From: Xenopus tropicalis
Lineage: Eukaryota > Chordata > Amphibia > Anura > Pipidae
DNA: 64,000 bases
Assembly: GCF_000004195.4 (NCBI RefSeq)
Contig: NC_030678.2
Span: 92,396,404 to 92,460,403 of the forward strand
Direction: 5' to 3'
Part shown: one piece after another, positions 47,218-58,029 of the stretch
Layout of the letters: the number at the start of each line of letters is the position of its first letter
Numbering within the stretch: the stretch's first letter is position 1
The notes under the pieces: generated by a model
What the model was told of the DNA's origin: nothing
The model's input: the letters and a program-made list of their open reading frames with translations, nothing else
The model's database searches: none
Program-made: the position numbers and the translations under genes

Positions 47218-47330
47218 CTAAGGTGGCCATATACGATTGACAGATTTCAGCTGCCGATTTGGGTCCTTCAGACCGTTTCAGCAGCTTATATGCCCATGTA
47301 TATGGCCGCCCAACGGGCCTACTCGATTGT
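47218..47330. mobile_element. AAGGTGGCCATACAC-type MITE, left fragment
   Basis: Begins TAAGGTGGCCATATACGATT, then CAGCTGCCGATTTGGGTCC and GCAGCTTATATGCCCATGTA, as in 13489-13620. The right arm is absent. Confidence 0.75.
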
Positions 47331-47472
47331 CTGGCACAAAGAGAATCCTGGAGCTCAAGGTTTTTCCAGCATCACTAAGCACTGCACAATTCAGATAAGG
47401 AGGCAGGAAGGGATGAGAAGTGCCATGTGCCACTATATGGAAGTGTAAGGAGCTCATTTTGACGCAAGTATC
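47331..47472. other. Short unique spacer
   Basis: Sequence between two MITEs, no feature seen. Confidence 0.5.
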
Positions 47473-47897
47473 TTAAAGGAACAGTAACACCAAAAAATGA
47501 AAGTGTATAAAAGTAGCTAAAATATAATGTGCTGCTGCCCTGCACTGGTAAAAGTTGTGTGTTTACTTCAGAAAGTCTACTATAATTTATATAAATAAGC
47601 TGCTATGTAGCCATGGAGGCAGCCATTCAAAGGAGAAAAGGCACAGGCACATAGCAGATAGCAGATAAAACACTATTGTATTCTACAGAACTTATCTGTT
47701 ATCTGCTAAGTAACCTGTGCCTTTTCTCCTTTTTTCCAGCTTGAATGGCTGCCCCCGTGGCTACACAGCAGCTTATTATATAAATTATAGTAGTGTTACT
47801 GTAGCAAACACACCAGTTTTACCAGTGCAGGGCAACAGTGCATTATATTTGTATTACTTTAAAGCTCTTTCATTTTTTGGTGTTACTGTTCCTTTAA
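47473..47897. mobile_element. T2-type MITE, full length, TTAA flanks
   Basis: TTAAAGGAACAGTAACACC at the left and GGTGTTACTGTTCCTTTAA at the right, with an almost complete inverse arrangement of the arms (CAAAAAATGAAAG against CTTTCATTTTTTG, AAAGGAGAAAAGGCACAGG against CCTGTGCCTTTTCTCCTTT). It is the same subfamily as 252-633 but without that copy's left-arm deletion. It has no coding role. Short frames starting inside the right arm of both copies are identical because the DNA is. Confidence 0.92.
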
Positions 47898-48037
47898 TGA
47901 AAGAGGTTTCACATGCAAATGACTGTGGGGAAATTGCAGGAAGGGGTAAAGACATACAGAGCTACTAGTAGCCACTACCTGTCATTGCTACAAAAATAGA
48001 CAGTACTAATAATTTATTGTTTTAGCAGAGGCAATTC

Positions 48038-48495
48038 TTAGGGGCTGATTTACTAACCCACGAATCCGACCCGAATTGGAAAAGTTCCGACTTGAAAACG
48101 AACATTTTGCGACTTTTTCGTATGTTTTGTGATTTTTTCGGATTCTTTACGAATTTTTCGTTACCAATACGATTTTTGCGTAAAAACGCGAGTTTTTCGT
48201 ATCCATTACGAAAGTTGCGTAAAAAGTTGCGCATTTTTCGTAGCGTTAAAACTTACGCGAAAGTGCGCATTTTCGCAAGTTAACGCTACGAAAAATGCGC
48301 AACTTTTTACGCAACTTTCGTAATGGATAGGAAAACTCGCGTTTTTACGCAAAAATCGTATTGGTAACGAAAAATTCGTAAAGAATGCGAAAAAATCGCA
48401 AAACATACGAAAAAATCGCAAAATACCGATCATTACGAAAAAAACGCAATCGGACTCCATTCGACCTGTTCGTGGGTAAGTAAATCAGCCCCTTA
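48038..48495. mobile_element. 450-bp CpG-rich palindromic MITE, TTA flanks
   Basis: Left end GGGGCTGATTTACTAACCCA (48041), right end GGGTAAGTAAATCAGCCCC (ending 48492), with TTA on each side as a likely 3-bp target duplication. The two halves are inverse almost end to end (GCGTAAAAAGTTGCGCATTT against AAATGCGCAACTTTTTACGC), meeting near 48266. Motifs TTTTTCG and CGAAAAA recur throughout. A TTA duplication suits a Harbinger-type element, but that is inference. Overlapping small frames on both strands are by-products. Confidence 0.9.
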
Positions 48496-49204
48496 GTATT
48501 GTCTATGGCAGGGTATTTTCTGTTTCTTTTCTAGACATGACAAGTAGCTGCTACTAAGTAGTTCTGTGTGTCTTCACCCTTAAGCCTGCCATCCAAATAG
48601 TTTAGTACTTTAAACATATTTTTTTTTTACACATAGGGCAGATGCAGGCAACTTACTAGACGACAGGGATTGGGAAGCACAGCTTTTAGTAGCAAATGAC
48701 CACTTCAAACCATCAACCTTGTTCTGTTGAAAGTGAAGAGTAAAGTGGTGTGTAGTTGAAAGGTGTTAGGTCCTGCACGTTAATGAGGTTGTTGTGCTAA
48801 CAGCGAACATTTTTCCACATAGAAATTAGAATATCATTATTATACCACTGGTTGTACTCATGCAGCCCCAAAGGGGCACTCCAGTTGAACAACCAACTCA
48901 TTTGACTGCTCGGAGTAAAGAAATATTTATCAGCAAGACACTTTAGCTATCAAGGCATTGGAATGTAAATCACCCAGCTTTGTAGAAGTGTGATCCTAAT
49001 TTGCACTTAATCATAGTCAATTAGGTCTTTACTCCAGGCTCCATATGTCTTAATTAATTTTAACTGTCAGAAAAGCAGGTTCCATTATCTCTTCTATGTT
49101 TTTGGCATATTTTCCAAGTGAACTAAATAAAAATTCACTGTGTTGCACCCAACCTTTCAAAATCCCACACTAAGCGAAACAGTGTACAGAGGGTACACAC
49201 AAGA
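48496..49204. other. Unique AT-rich DNA, nothing recognised
   Basis: No feature supported. Confidence 0.5.
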
Positions 49205-49271
49205 CTATCTGTCTGTCTACCTTTCTATATCTATCATCTATCTATATCTGTCTGTCTGTCTATCTATCTAT
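49205..49271 (+). repeat. Compound (TCTG)n/(ATCT)n microsatellite
   Basis: Alternating short blocks of CTGT and CTAT units with interruptions. Confidence 0.9.
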
Positions 49272-50024
49272 TATAATATGTACTTTATTATTATGCAGAA
49301 TGAATAATCTCTTCCACTAAAGTTTCATAGTACTGCACCCAGGCATATATACTTGCAAGTGATGGCGACGTGAGTGACGGCATTTTCGTTATATATTATA
49401 TACATGTAGCAAATGAAAGTGAGTTTAGGAGAAGGAAGGCAAACCAAGGTAAGGAATACATGCTGGGGTGAAAGGGCAACAGTAAATAAGTAGTAACTAA
49501 GCTAAGGCAATTAGGCAAAACAAATAGAGATAAAGTAAGGTAAGGGGCAGGAGTAACAACAAATGTGGCACCACAGGACAAATATGAGCATGTTGGGTTT
49601 GTTTAATGTGTAAGAGATGCGTTTTACCATTGCTACTGAGTGCTGTTTTTGGGATGCATGTTACTGTTGGGTGTGTTTGGGGAAATCCACACAGGCCTGG
49701 AAATATCATTCTTAGAACAGACTGTTCTGAATTTTGTTTTAGGAGTATATATTGTGCACAAGTCATTCCCTTCCTGCCTGTTTTTACCTAAGTAGGGCCT
49801 AGATATATGTCAATAACTGCTCCCCAAGTGGTCATAATGAAAAGGTCTATATAGACCAATCAGAACTGCAGCTCATTTGTATGAATGCAATTATGTAGAA
49901 AAGGAATGGTGTTGTGCCAACAAATGTGCCCTTTTTAACCTCTGTTTGCTTACAGGAAAAAGACGCTAACATATTTACAAAATTGGCTATGTTTGCAGTT
50001 TAAAAACAGGTCACATAAAAATGC
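49272..50024. other. Unique AT-rich DNA, nothing recognised
   Basis: No feature supported. Confidence 0.5.
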
Positions 50025-50435
50025 TTAAAGGGGTATTTCACCTTTTCATTAAAGTTTAGTATGCTGCAGACAGTGATATTCTAAGACAATTTGCAATTAG
50101 TTTTCATTTGTGTGTGTGTGTTTAATGGTATAGCTTTTTGCTCAGCAGCTCCCCAGTTTGTTATTTTAACAGATATTTGGTTGCTATAGTCCATTCTACC
50201 CTAGCAACCAGGCAATGGTTTCAATGAGGGGTGATGAATAGATAGGGCCTGAATAGAAAGATAAGTAACATAACATAACATTGTAGCTTCAGAGAACAGA
50301 GGCTGGATAGAAACAGAAGAAGAAAGTAAATAATTTAAAAACTATAAAATAAATAAATGAAAAAGCTGAAAGCTGCTATAAATAAGGCACTTTTTAATGT
50401 ACTAAAAGTTAACTTGAGATGAACTACCCCTTTAA
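50025..50435. mobile_element. T2-type MITE (TAGCAACCAGG subfamily), TTAA flanks
   Basis: Left end TTAAAGGGGTATTTCACCTT, right end GATGAACTACCCCTTTAA, with TTAA at both borders. The interior has CAGCAGCTCCCCAGTTTG, GGTTGCTATAGTCCATT and ACCCTAGCAACCAGGCAATG, a very abundant Xenopus element. Decayed relatives are at 7313-7560 and 57495-57850. Confidence 0.9.
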
Positions 50436-51429
50436 TATGAACTGTAGCAGCAACTGTAAACATCTTCAGAGGTCTATGGTTGTAGTTCAGCCATATTGTA
50501 AAGCCACAAATTAGTTATTACAGCCATTTGGCCAGACCAAATTAAACTATATTTATCTTAGAAAGCAGCATGCACAAATTGAACTAGGACCTTATTTCAG
50601 CAATGCTAGCCAGTGACTTGCACTCATTATCTGAAATTGTCCAAAGCATCTTGCAAACAGGAAATGCTACAAAAACAGTAGATTAAATTACATGCAACCT
50701 TGATACATATTAAAGAAACTTGTATCCGGACAAACAGTTAATGTTGGAAATATAACCTCTCTCATTACATATGAACTCATTACACACGAAAAGTTAATGT
50801 CAGCTATATCACAATAAGTGGCCCAAGCTATAATAACATAAATAACTATAAACTGTTTTTAGCATTCTCTCTCTGATTTTTGTTTCACTGAATCTGCATT
50901 TGAGCATAACTGTTGTGTAATTTTTTCTCTTATGTAAAGCAAGCACATTTCAGAGACATTGCATGAAGGCCATGGACTTCCACTGTGGCTTACATAAATG
51001 TCTGGAAATGCCCCTGGACAGGAAAGCCCTGGAGATATAAGCGCAGGGGCTGCATGACAAGGGATCCGAATAACCAGAAGCCAGATTACACTGGTTTATG
51101 TTTAGAGATTGGCAGAACCAGGTGCAACTGTGATTAGGTGAGAAGGAAAGAGTTAAGGCAGTAGAAGGCTGGCCTGGGGAGGGGCGGAGAAAGAGAGGGA
51201 TGTGATGTCAGAAAAGCACTCACTTCCTTATCTTCTGAGCAGGTAGAAACATCCCACCCTCCCTCTTTTTGCATATTTTGAGAAATGTCAGGAGTTTCTC
51301 TTCTTTTGGTTTTCATATTATCTATTAATAACTGAATGTGGAATTTTACCTGAATGCATTTTTATATTGTGCTTTCTGTATCTTTATATGGTATAAACTT
51401 AAGAGTCAGCTTTGTTTTTAATTCATGTT
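50436..51429. other. Unique AT-rich DNA, nothing recognised
   Basis: A GC-richer patch at 51150-51260 (GGCCTGGGGAGGGGCGGAG) has no gene signal I can support. Confidence 0.45.
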
Positions 51430-51575
51430 AACAACGATTTCTTGATCCAGGGAATGTTTCCGATCGCCCAGGGGGTCAGGAAGGAATTTTTTCCCTCTTG
51501 AGGCATAATTGGCACTAGCTTCAGGTTGGGTTTTTTGCCTTCCTCTGGATCAAAATAGTGGATATATGATAATAT
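51430..51575 (+). mobile_element. Retroposon fragment (SINE/LINE 3' region)
   Basis: Contains CCAGGGGGTCAGGAAGGAAT, TTTTTTCCC, GGCATAATTGGC and TTTTTTGCCTTCCTCTGGAT, a segment seen widely in fish and frog genomes just upstream of a GGTTGAACTTGATGGAC-type tail. The tail itself, which the LINE at 30506 does have, is absent here, so this is an internal remnant. Confidence 0.6.
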
Positions 51576-52137
51576 GTTTTAAGTTTTATTTGTCACAGCA
51601 GCGGTAGGACCTTGCCAGAGTACTGCACAGGTCATTTTAGCAGAGGGAGAAAGGAGGTTCTCTCCTGTGACTGCACGGTGGATTGATAGATACAGACGCT
51701 ACTACTGCTTGTGCTAGGTGACAGCCTGCTTGGATTTCCTATCATCGAGACACTGCAGATCCAGGACCGGCAGCAGGGCTGCTGAACTTCTCTCATGGTT
51801 GGTAATGCAGCTCCTGCTGGTAGCAGAGTTTGGGGCCATCCTCTCTGTAGGTAGAGGCAGTCTAATACTCATTCAAGTCTTCAGCGAGGAACGGCAGAGC
51901 ATAGTAGCGACCTCTTATGGAATTATGGCTTTAGAATATTGCCTTGGGTTAGGCTGGCAAGGTCCTATTTATTTGATAAAATGTGAATAAATGCTGTGGC
52001 CATTTTCTCCACCTCTGTCTCCTGGTGTTTCATTGAGATATGTAACAAGGGGTTCAGTGGGTTGCCTCAAGGCGAAGGGTCAATTGAGGAGTCCCCTTGT
52101 CAAGTGTAGTCTGATTACCTTCATGGTCACTATGTGG
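51576..52137. other. GC-richer segment, possible retroelement remnant
   Basis: Includes AATAAA in GTGAATAAATGCTGTGGCC (about 51983) followed by CTCCACCTCTGTCTCCTGGT, and ends near TGTAACAAGGGGTTCAGTGG. The polyadenylation-like signal and the flanking retroposon suggest an old LTR or LINE 3' region. A plus-strand 90-codon frame (51718-51990) shows no known domain. Confidence 0.3.
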
Positions 52138-52492
52138 TTAAAGAGATATTGACACCTAAAATTAAACTGTTTTTAAATGTATCATGACATTGTCTTTGCA
52201 TGAACTTTGGCATATAAGTACCTCCTGATGCTTTTTACATTACCTATCTGACCCCCATGTTCCTCCATGAGGGGGCTGCCATATTTGTGCAGCAGGAGGC
52301 TGTTAGCATTAGAAGCTATAACTGACAGGTTGAGAAGGGACAGTCAGGTTTAGGAACTTCAAGTAACAATTACTTACAAAAGCAGCCCTATCCATGAAAA
52401 ACAATCAACATGACCTATAGGTAACTGTTTATGTACATATACAAATATACAATATTTTGAAAAGAATTTTTTTCATGTCAGTATCCCTTTAA
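52138..52492. mobile_element. T2-type MITE, TTAA flanks
   Basis: Left end TTAAAGAGATATTGACACC, right end TGTCAGTATCCCTTTAA, bounded by TTAA. The inner part carries CTCCATGAGGGGGCTGCCAT and is diverged between arms, so the copy is older than 47473-47897. Confidence 0.85.
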
Positions 52493-53476
52493 GGAAAGCA
52501 CATAACAAGAGTCTGGACCATAATCTGAAAGGCCTTTTGCTCTGTGTATATTTGATTATTACTTACATATTTATATAGTAAATATATTCTGAAGCAGAAA
52601 AAGGAGATGGGTATACATATCAAATATACAGGTTGCATACATAATAAAACCAATAGAAGAGGTAAAGATGGCCCAGCAAGCACTTATACATGCAATATCC
52701 AAAGAGTTTACCTCCTAGTCAAGGCAGTTGTTAGGCACAGAGCTCCCTTGTACCAGCACATACCATACCATCACACAACATAAATACCAGGCCCCCTCCC
52801 TGTGCTTGTTTGCTGCAGGCAGCAAATTTTAAGAGGTAGTAGAGGCTGGGCAGGGGAGCTACCAGGGGAGCTGCTGCCATGAGGCACGTTGAGAAACTTG
52901 CCTTAGGTGGCAGTGCCCTCAGTTACCAGGGACAGAAAACTTTAAGAGCCAAATTTCTGACTTCAAAAATGAAAATTCACATCTGCTAGTGCAGAGAGCA
53001 CAATTATGCGCTCTACACTAGCAATGTGGCCCCCCTGGCACTATAAATGTAAGCATGGGGGCTGTGGGGGAGGGGGGGTTGGCATTGCCGGAGGTGCCCT
53101 GCGAGATACTATAGACACCGCAATCCAGGTAGGCAAAAGTTCTCAAACTGGCACAAGGTATAGATGAGTGCCTCGTGCATGATATATTTATGGGTGCAAA
53201 TCTCTGCCCATTCTAGCGCTTAGCACAGTGCCATGCACTCATAAACGAGCCTATAAAGTCTAATGTGCAATATTTCCATAACACAAAAGGCAATATGACA
53301 TTAATGTGCCTTGCTGTGTATACCATACCATATATTTATATATTTTATGAACATTATAACATAAAAGTTAGAGGGCTGCTAAACATATGTGGCCAGAGCA
53401 GAGCACACACTGACATTGCACACTCCCGCAGCACTCTGGCTTGGAATGATAAAAACATTTACAAGCTGTTGGTAGT
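52493..53476. other. Unique DNA with a GC-rich repeat-like patch
   Basis: At 52790-52930 a GC-rich piece (GGCAGGGGAGCTACCAGGGG, TGCCTTAGGTGGCAGTGCCC) looks like a fragment of a dispersed repeat. No gene is recognised. Confidence 0.4.
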
Positions 53477-53571
53477 CTAGAATCAGAAGTGTAATCAAGT
53501 AGAACTGACATATAAATGGCTAGGGCTCTCCTTGCTGCACGAGAGACTAAGCAGAACACCTTTACTGTACA
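53477..53571 (-). repeat. 95-bp dispersed element, copy 1
   Basis: A 95-bp segment starting CTAGAATCAGAAGTGTAATC matches 55052-55146 without gaps, with four substitutions that I can count. Both copies are open on the minus strand and share peptide stretches such as KVFCLVS and IYMSVLLDYTSDSR. I do not know the family. It might be part of a SINE or of an exonised repeat. Confidence 0.85.
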
Positions 53572-54929
53572 TGGAGGGTCCACTGTCATACTTTGGCATG
53601 CCCCTGTTACTGCAGGCCCTAATTTTGGCAATGACAGTTAATATATCAAAACCCATAAAATGAAGTGGGTGAATTTGCCTGCTTAGTCCCTGTACTTAAT
53701 TTATTTCTTGATTTCACTCCAAGCAAGACCTTGTATTTTAAACCCAACAAAGGGAGGTAGGTTACATAAAATCCAATTTTATGGTAAATTGAAAACACAG
53801 AGAAGGAAATGCAGCAACCCCTACTGAAATAGTGACATAGCAGAAAATGATAAATATTATCCTGCCTAGAGAGAAATAGTAAAAACACAACAGTAATCCT
53901 AGAGATGTGTACAAAAAACAAGTAAAGGGCCACAATCCAGGTACAAATATATGTAGTATAGTTTTATTTTATCTTTCTGTACAGGCTATGAAAAACTCTA
54001 GGGAGTTGTAAATGCTATGAAGAGAGTTCCATTAATGGCCCTGGTTGGTTGGCCCCAGATCCGATTATATATCAGACATATAAGATCCCCAGGCTGCTAG
54101 GCCAAATCCCTGTCCAGTCTCTTGTAAGTGGCCTATAAATCAAGAGGATGGCTATGGGAGGTTATAGGAAAGCTATGGCCAGCCTTGCTGAGGAACAATA
54201 GCAGTTTAAACTGGACTAATACTGCAAACTGACCCAGAATCATTTACATAGAAGCTGAAAGGGTGGGGAAAAAGCTAAATTAAAATAAATACAATTCCAA
54301 CTTCTACTTTTTTCCCTTTGTATTTGTCTAACATAAATATTAAGGTGTAGAGGCCATTTAAGTGTATTTACAATGTAACAGTAGCCACCTCTTACTGATT
54401 AGAATATATGGCAAGACGTAGCAAAAATGGTCAGTCTTGTACTTGAAAGGCTTTCTTCATGAGAAAAATGTATCCTGTGAGCAATGCAGCTAATAATATA
54501 CATCACTCTGCACACTGATTGCTTGCCTGTGGCCATTGCACTTCCCTAATGATAGGATGTGATAGGATCTTACAAAAAAAGAGGTGCTTTGCAAATGCTA
54601 TGGAGGAAATATTTATCAAGGGAAATGGCAGTTTATAAAAAATGCAGCAAGATAATTAACGCAATATTATAAAGATTTAAAGAGCAATTTTCAAATTAGA
54701 GTTAGTAATTATATATAGCAACAGCACCTTTGCTAATTCGAGAAGTATCTGGCATCTGCTAAGTCAACAATAAACAGCACCTATTATACGCAGAGTTTAG
54801 AAAAGAGCTACAAAAATAAAGGTATTGTTGCTATATCAACTCATTGTATGCTTATGACAGCAAGACATAAAGGTCCCTATGTGTTCCATTTACAGTGGGA
54901 GTACCATTCACAGTTCTGATCATGTAGGA
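53572..54929. other. Unique AT-rich DNA, nothing recognised
   Basis: No feature supported. Confidence 0.5.
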
Positions 54930-55340
54930 CAGGGATCCCCAACCTTTTTTTTACTTGTGAGCCACACTCAGATGTTAAAAGTGTGGGTGAACACAAGGCC
55001 AAGTTTTTTGGGTATGACAAATAAGGACTGTGATTGGCTATTTGGTAGACCCTAGAGTCAGAAGTGTAATCAAGTAGAACTGACATATAAATGACTAGAG
55101 CTCTCCTTGCTGCATGAGAGACTAAGCAGAACACCTTTACTGTACACACCTTTACAGCCCCATGTGGAATGCAGGCCTGAAGGAGGCTCTGCTTGGAGTA
55201 AAACTGTGTCTCTGTGCTTCCAAAACTTGTCTCCAAGCCCAAGATTTAAAAATGGGCACCTGCTTTGAGGCCACTGGGAGCAACATCAAAGGGGCTGGTG
55301 AGCAACATGCTGCTCCAGAGACACTGGTTGGGAATTACTG
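54930..55340 (+). mobile_element. hAT-type MITE with an internal insertion
   Basis: Left end CAGGGATCCCCAACCTTTTT, right end CACTGGTTGGGAATTACTG. Flanks ATGTAGGA (54922-54929) and ATGTAGAG (55341-55348) look like an 8-bp target duplication with two changes, as expected of hAT elements. The body is about 110 bp longer than 25781-26082 because a foreign segment (55052-55146 and a few bases on either side) interrupts it. Confidence 0.87.
55052..55146 (-). repeat. 95-bp dispersed element, copy 2, inside a hAT MITE
   Basis: Same 95-bp segment as 53477-53571. It breaks the hAT body between GGTAGACC and CATGTGGAATGCAG, which are contiguous in intact family members, so this copy arrived after the MITE. 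An ACCTTTAC repeat straddles its right edge (55133-55140 and 55148-55155). Confidence 0.85.
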
Positions 55341-55478
55341 ATGTAGAGAATGGACTGAAGGTTGTAGTTTCACAAGAGCTAAAATAGTAAAACCAGGCAT
55401 TCCCAAAATCACAGCTTCCAGGGACTTAACAGTAGAAAATTTACAACTTACTATACTACAAGCAGCAAGCAAATTATG

Positions 55479-55528
55479 ATGTTATATCCTTAAAAATGTT
55501 GTCTCCTACATTTTTAAGGATATAACAT
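55479..55528. repeat. Perfect 21-bp inverted repeat, 8-base loop
   Basis: ATGTTATATCCTTAAAAATGT and its exact inverse ACATTTTTAAGGATATAACA(T) are separated by 8 bases. It could form a 21-bp stem in DNA or RNA. There is no independent sign that it is transcribed. Confidence 0.9.
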
Positions 55529-56639
55529 CTGCCTTGCTGTTCATAACAATTTCAGCACAACAGAAGCACCAATCACCTCTATATTTAAAAGGCTGTAGGA
55601 CCCATGCAACCTGCCTACCATCATGTTTGCAGTTGCCTCTCACAAAAAATCCTCATGAAAAAAAAAAAAAGAGACACTGTGAGAAAAAGTTCCCTAGACT
55701 TTATTTCTGAAGTGTTCCAAACGAGCTATAAAAGTTCATCAGCATCTAATTTTAACCGTGAGTTCCAGGAGAGTTGGTGGGAAGATTACAGAGTTCCTTT
55801 AAGCTCTGACCTACAACAGGAAGAGGGTTGTCAGCCTTCATGTCTCCCATTGGAAATCCCAAGGGAAACAACACAGGCAGAATGTATTATAACATTTTCT
55901 CATTACAGTTTTTTTTCTTTTAGATCTGATAAATAATGAAGCTACATAACTTATTTATGGGTTGTGTGTGCATATGTAAATAAAGATTTCAATGACAATT
56001 TTAATGGCACATATTATATTACTTTAGTCTTTATCTTTCCTGAGATAAATATGACACAAAAGCAAATTTACTTTTTGGCACAAAGTTTAGAATATATAAT
56101 ATTAGAAGATCCCCAGGAAGCCACAATACTTACTGTGCAACCTAGGATTCCATACCCAATGCGAATGTGTTCCATATTATTTCAGTGGACTGGCCACTGG
56201 AACACTTATATTTGCAAAAAATCGACACAATCATTACAAGAAAATAAATCTGTATTTGGAGCTACCTTTTACATAGGCATCTTCCAAGCTTTCTAAGATA
56301 TGAGAACCATGTTTATTTTGAACAAAGACAGCCTCACACGAGAAAGAGCTTTACATTTTACCTTTAGTTGCAGGCCCTTACAGAACTCCCCACAAAGTAC
56401 GAACATGATCTCCTCCTTTTTAAGACACCCGGAGTCCAGGGACTCATTTATTAAAAGAAGAGCAGAGGTCTGTGGGTACTTGCTTGAACCATTGATACAG
56501 GAAGGTAAATAAGCAGTTTCTCTTAAACTTGAACTTTCTCCCCTGTTTGAAGCAAGACATTCCAATGGGCATTTGGCTATTTAAGTGTAGCAATTTACTC
56601 TATTCTACTTCTTATATAAGCTCTTCCCCATACTGGCCT
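55529..56639. other. Unique AT-rich DNA, nothing recognised
   Basis: Frames of 90-110 codons (55604-55936 and 55964-56296 plus, 56293-56565 minus) overlap one another and show no known domain or splice pattern. Confidence 0.45.
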
Positions 56640-56920
56640 AAGTATGCATTCTGAGATACCTTGCCTTCCTACCTTGAGAATCCTAACCTTAACTTGAGAG
56701 TCCTAGCCTTGCCTGTCCAAAGATTCTATATAATTCCTGTCCTCAGAAGTTTTGCTCTACTTGCCCTTAGAATCTTTGCTCTTTCTAAGAATCCCTTGTG
56801 TTGTCTGTTCTAAGAATCCTTGTATTGCCTGTTCTGAGAATCCTTGCTTTGCCTGCCCAATAAATCTGAGGCTGACCTGAGAATCCTTGCCTGTTCTGAG
56901 TGTCTCAGCCAGTACACTGT
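56640..56920 (-). repeat. Degenerate ~24-bp minisatellite
   Basis: About a dozen diverged units of the form CCTTG(N)TTGCCTGTTCTGAGAAT follow one another. The GAGAATCCTTG / AAGAATCCTTG junction is best kept at 56811-56895. On the minus strand the array is partly open and encodes an 8-residue pattern (GQAKQGFS, EQAIQGFL, EQTTQGIL), which is a consequence of the 24-bp period rather than evidence of a gene. Confidence 0.85.
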
Positions 56921-57494
56921 AACCTACTTTCTCCTGCCTTGCACTTGCATACTTTGTTTTCTGATCTGATGTCCTATTGCAGTCTGTGCCCATATTCACC
57001 AGCTCCATCATTTCCCATTTGCCCATATTGTCCTTATCCACCCTCTCTAATAACCTATAGCAACTTATCAGATCTTTGATATTAAACAGGTGACTGGTGA
57101 ATGTTACCTGCTGGTTGGTTTCTAAAGGCTCATACATCTGGTGCAAACTTTGCAACTTTTATGACATTATCTAATTAGGATTTAACTAATACTTTGTTCA
57201 CCAGAATGCATAACACATAATGACATAAGCATTATAACCATATATAGCTGTGAACATGACCATGATATGACCAAGAAAAACATAATTATAAAACTTAACA
57301 AGAAGAATACAAACCATGAATATAAATACCTGCTAATATAAGCCATACAATAGCATATTATGTGTTATATAAAGGCTTTTGAATTTTGGGCAGTATGGTT
57401 GGTTATGAATATTGTAGTCCGGATAAATCAGGATAGAGTACTATAAAGATGGTCAGTAAGGGATCTCAGAACTCTCTTGAAAGTAATTTGCCTT
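56921..57494. other. Unique AT-rich DNA, nothing recognised
   Basis: No feature supported. Confidence 0.5.
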
Positions 57495-57850
57495 TAAATT
57501 AACTTTAAGTTTAACGTAAAGATTGCTATTCTGAGACATTGATCATTGCCATTGGTCTTCATTTTTTTATTATTTGCAGTTTTGCATATTTCAGCTTTTT
57601 GTTCGGCAGCTCTCGAGTTTGGAATTTCAGAAGCTATCTGGTTTCTACGGTCCAATTTAACCTAGTAACCAGGCTGGAGGACCAAATTAGAAGGTTAAGT
57701 AATGAAAAGCAACAATAATATTGTAGCCTTACAGGGCAATCGTTTTTTGGCTGCTGGGGCCAGTGATCCCCATTTGAAAGCTGGAAGAGTCAAAAGAAAA
57801 AGGCCAACAATTCAAAAACTATAAAAAATGAAGAATACATATTTGATTAA
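57495..57850. mobile_element. T2-type MITE (TAGCAACCAGG subfamily), decayed
   Basis: Has GCTATTCTGAGACATTGATC, GGCAGCTCTCGAGTTTGGAA, AACCTAGTAACCAGGC and CAGTGATCCCCATTTGAAAG in the order found in the abundant element of which 50025-50435 is a shorter relative. Neither terminus is intact. Confidence 0.75.
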
Positions 57851-58029
57851 AAAAATAGCAAAATAAAAGAGAAATACTATAAAAACAAGCATTCTTGAAA
57901 AGAAAATGTAGCATCACCCCCAAGGATGTGGTTAGTTATCATTCAGCTAAGTCATGAAACAGTTGGGAAATGTACAGGGACAGTACAAAATACATTAGCG
58001 ACTAATGTTAAAAAAAGAAATGCTGTATT
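57851..58029. other. AT-rich spacer
   Basis: A-rich, no feature seen. Confidence 0.5.

Noticed and set aside
46857..47448. 127- and 108-codon frames with many cysteines
   Set aside because: They overlap each other, run into a MITE fragment at 47218 and have no codon bias or splice context.
453..47968. Matching 83- and 104-codon frames at 453-767 and 47717-47968 suggesting a two-copy gene
   Set aside because: The identity comes from the right arm of the same T2 MITE. The frames diverge as soon as the element ends.
48022..48460. Several short frames on both strands rich in F, R and K
   Set aside because: They are translations of the TTTTTCG repeats in a palindrome and occur symmetrically on both strands.
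51970..52040. Polyadenylation-like AATAAA as the 3' end of a host gene
   Set aside because: It lies among retroposon-like DNA with no upstream exon that I can support. An old LTR or LINE end is at least as likely.
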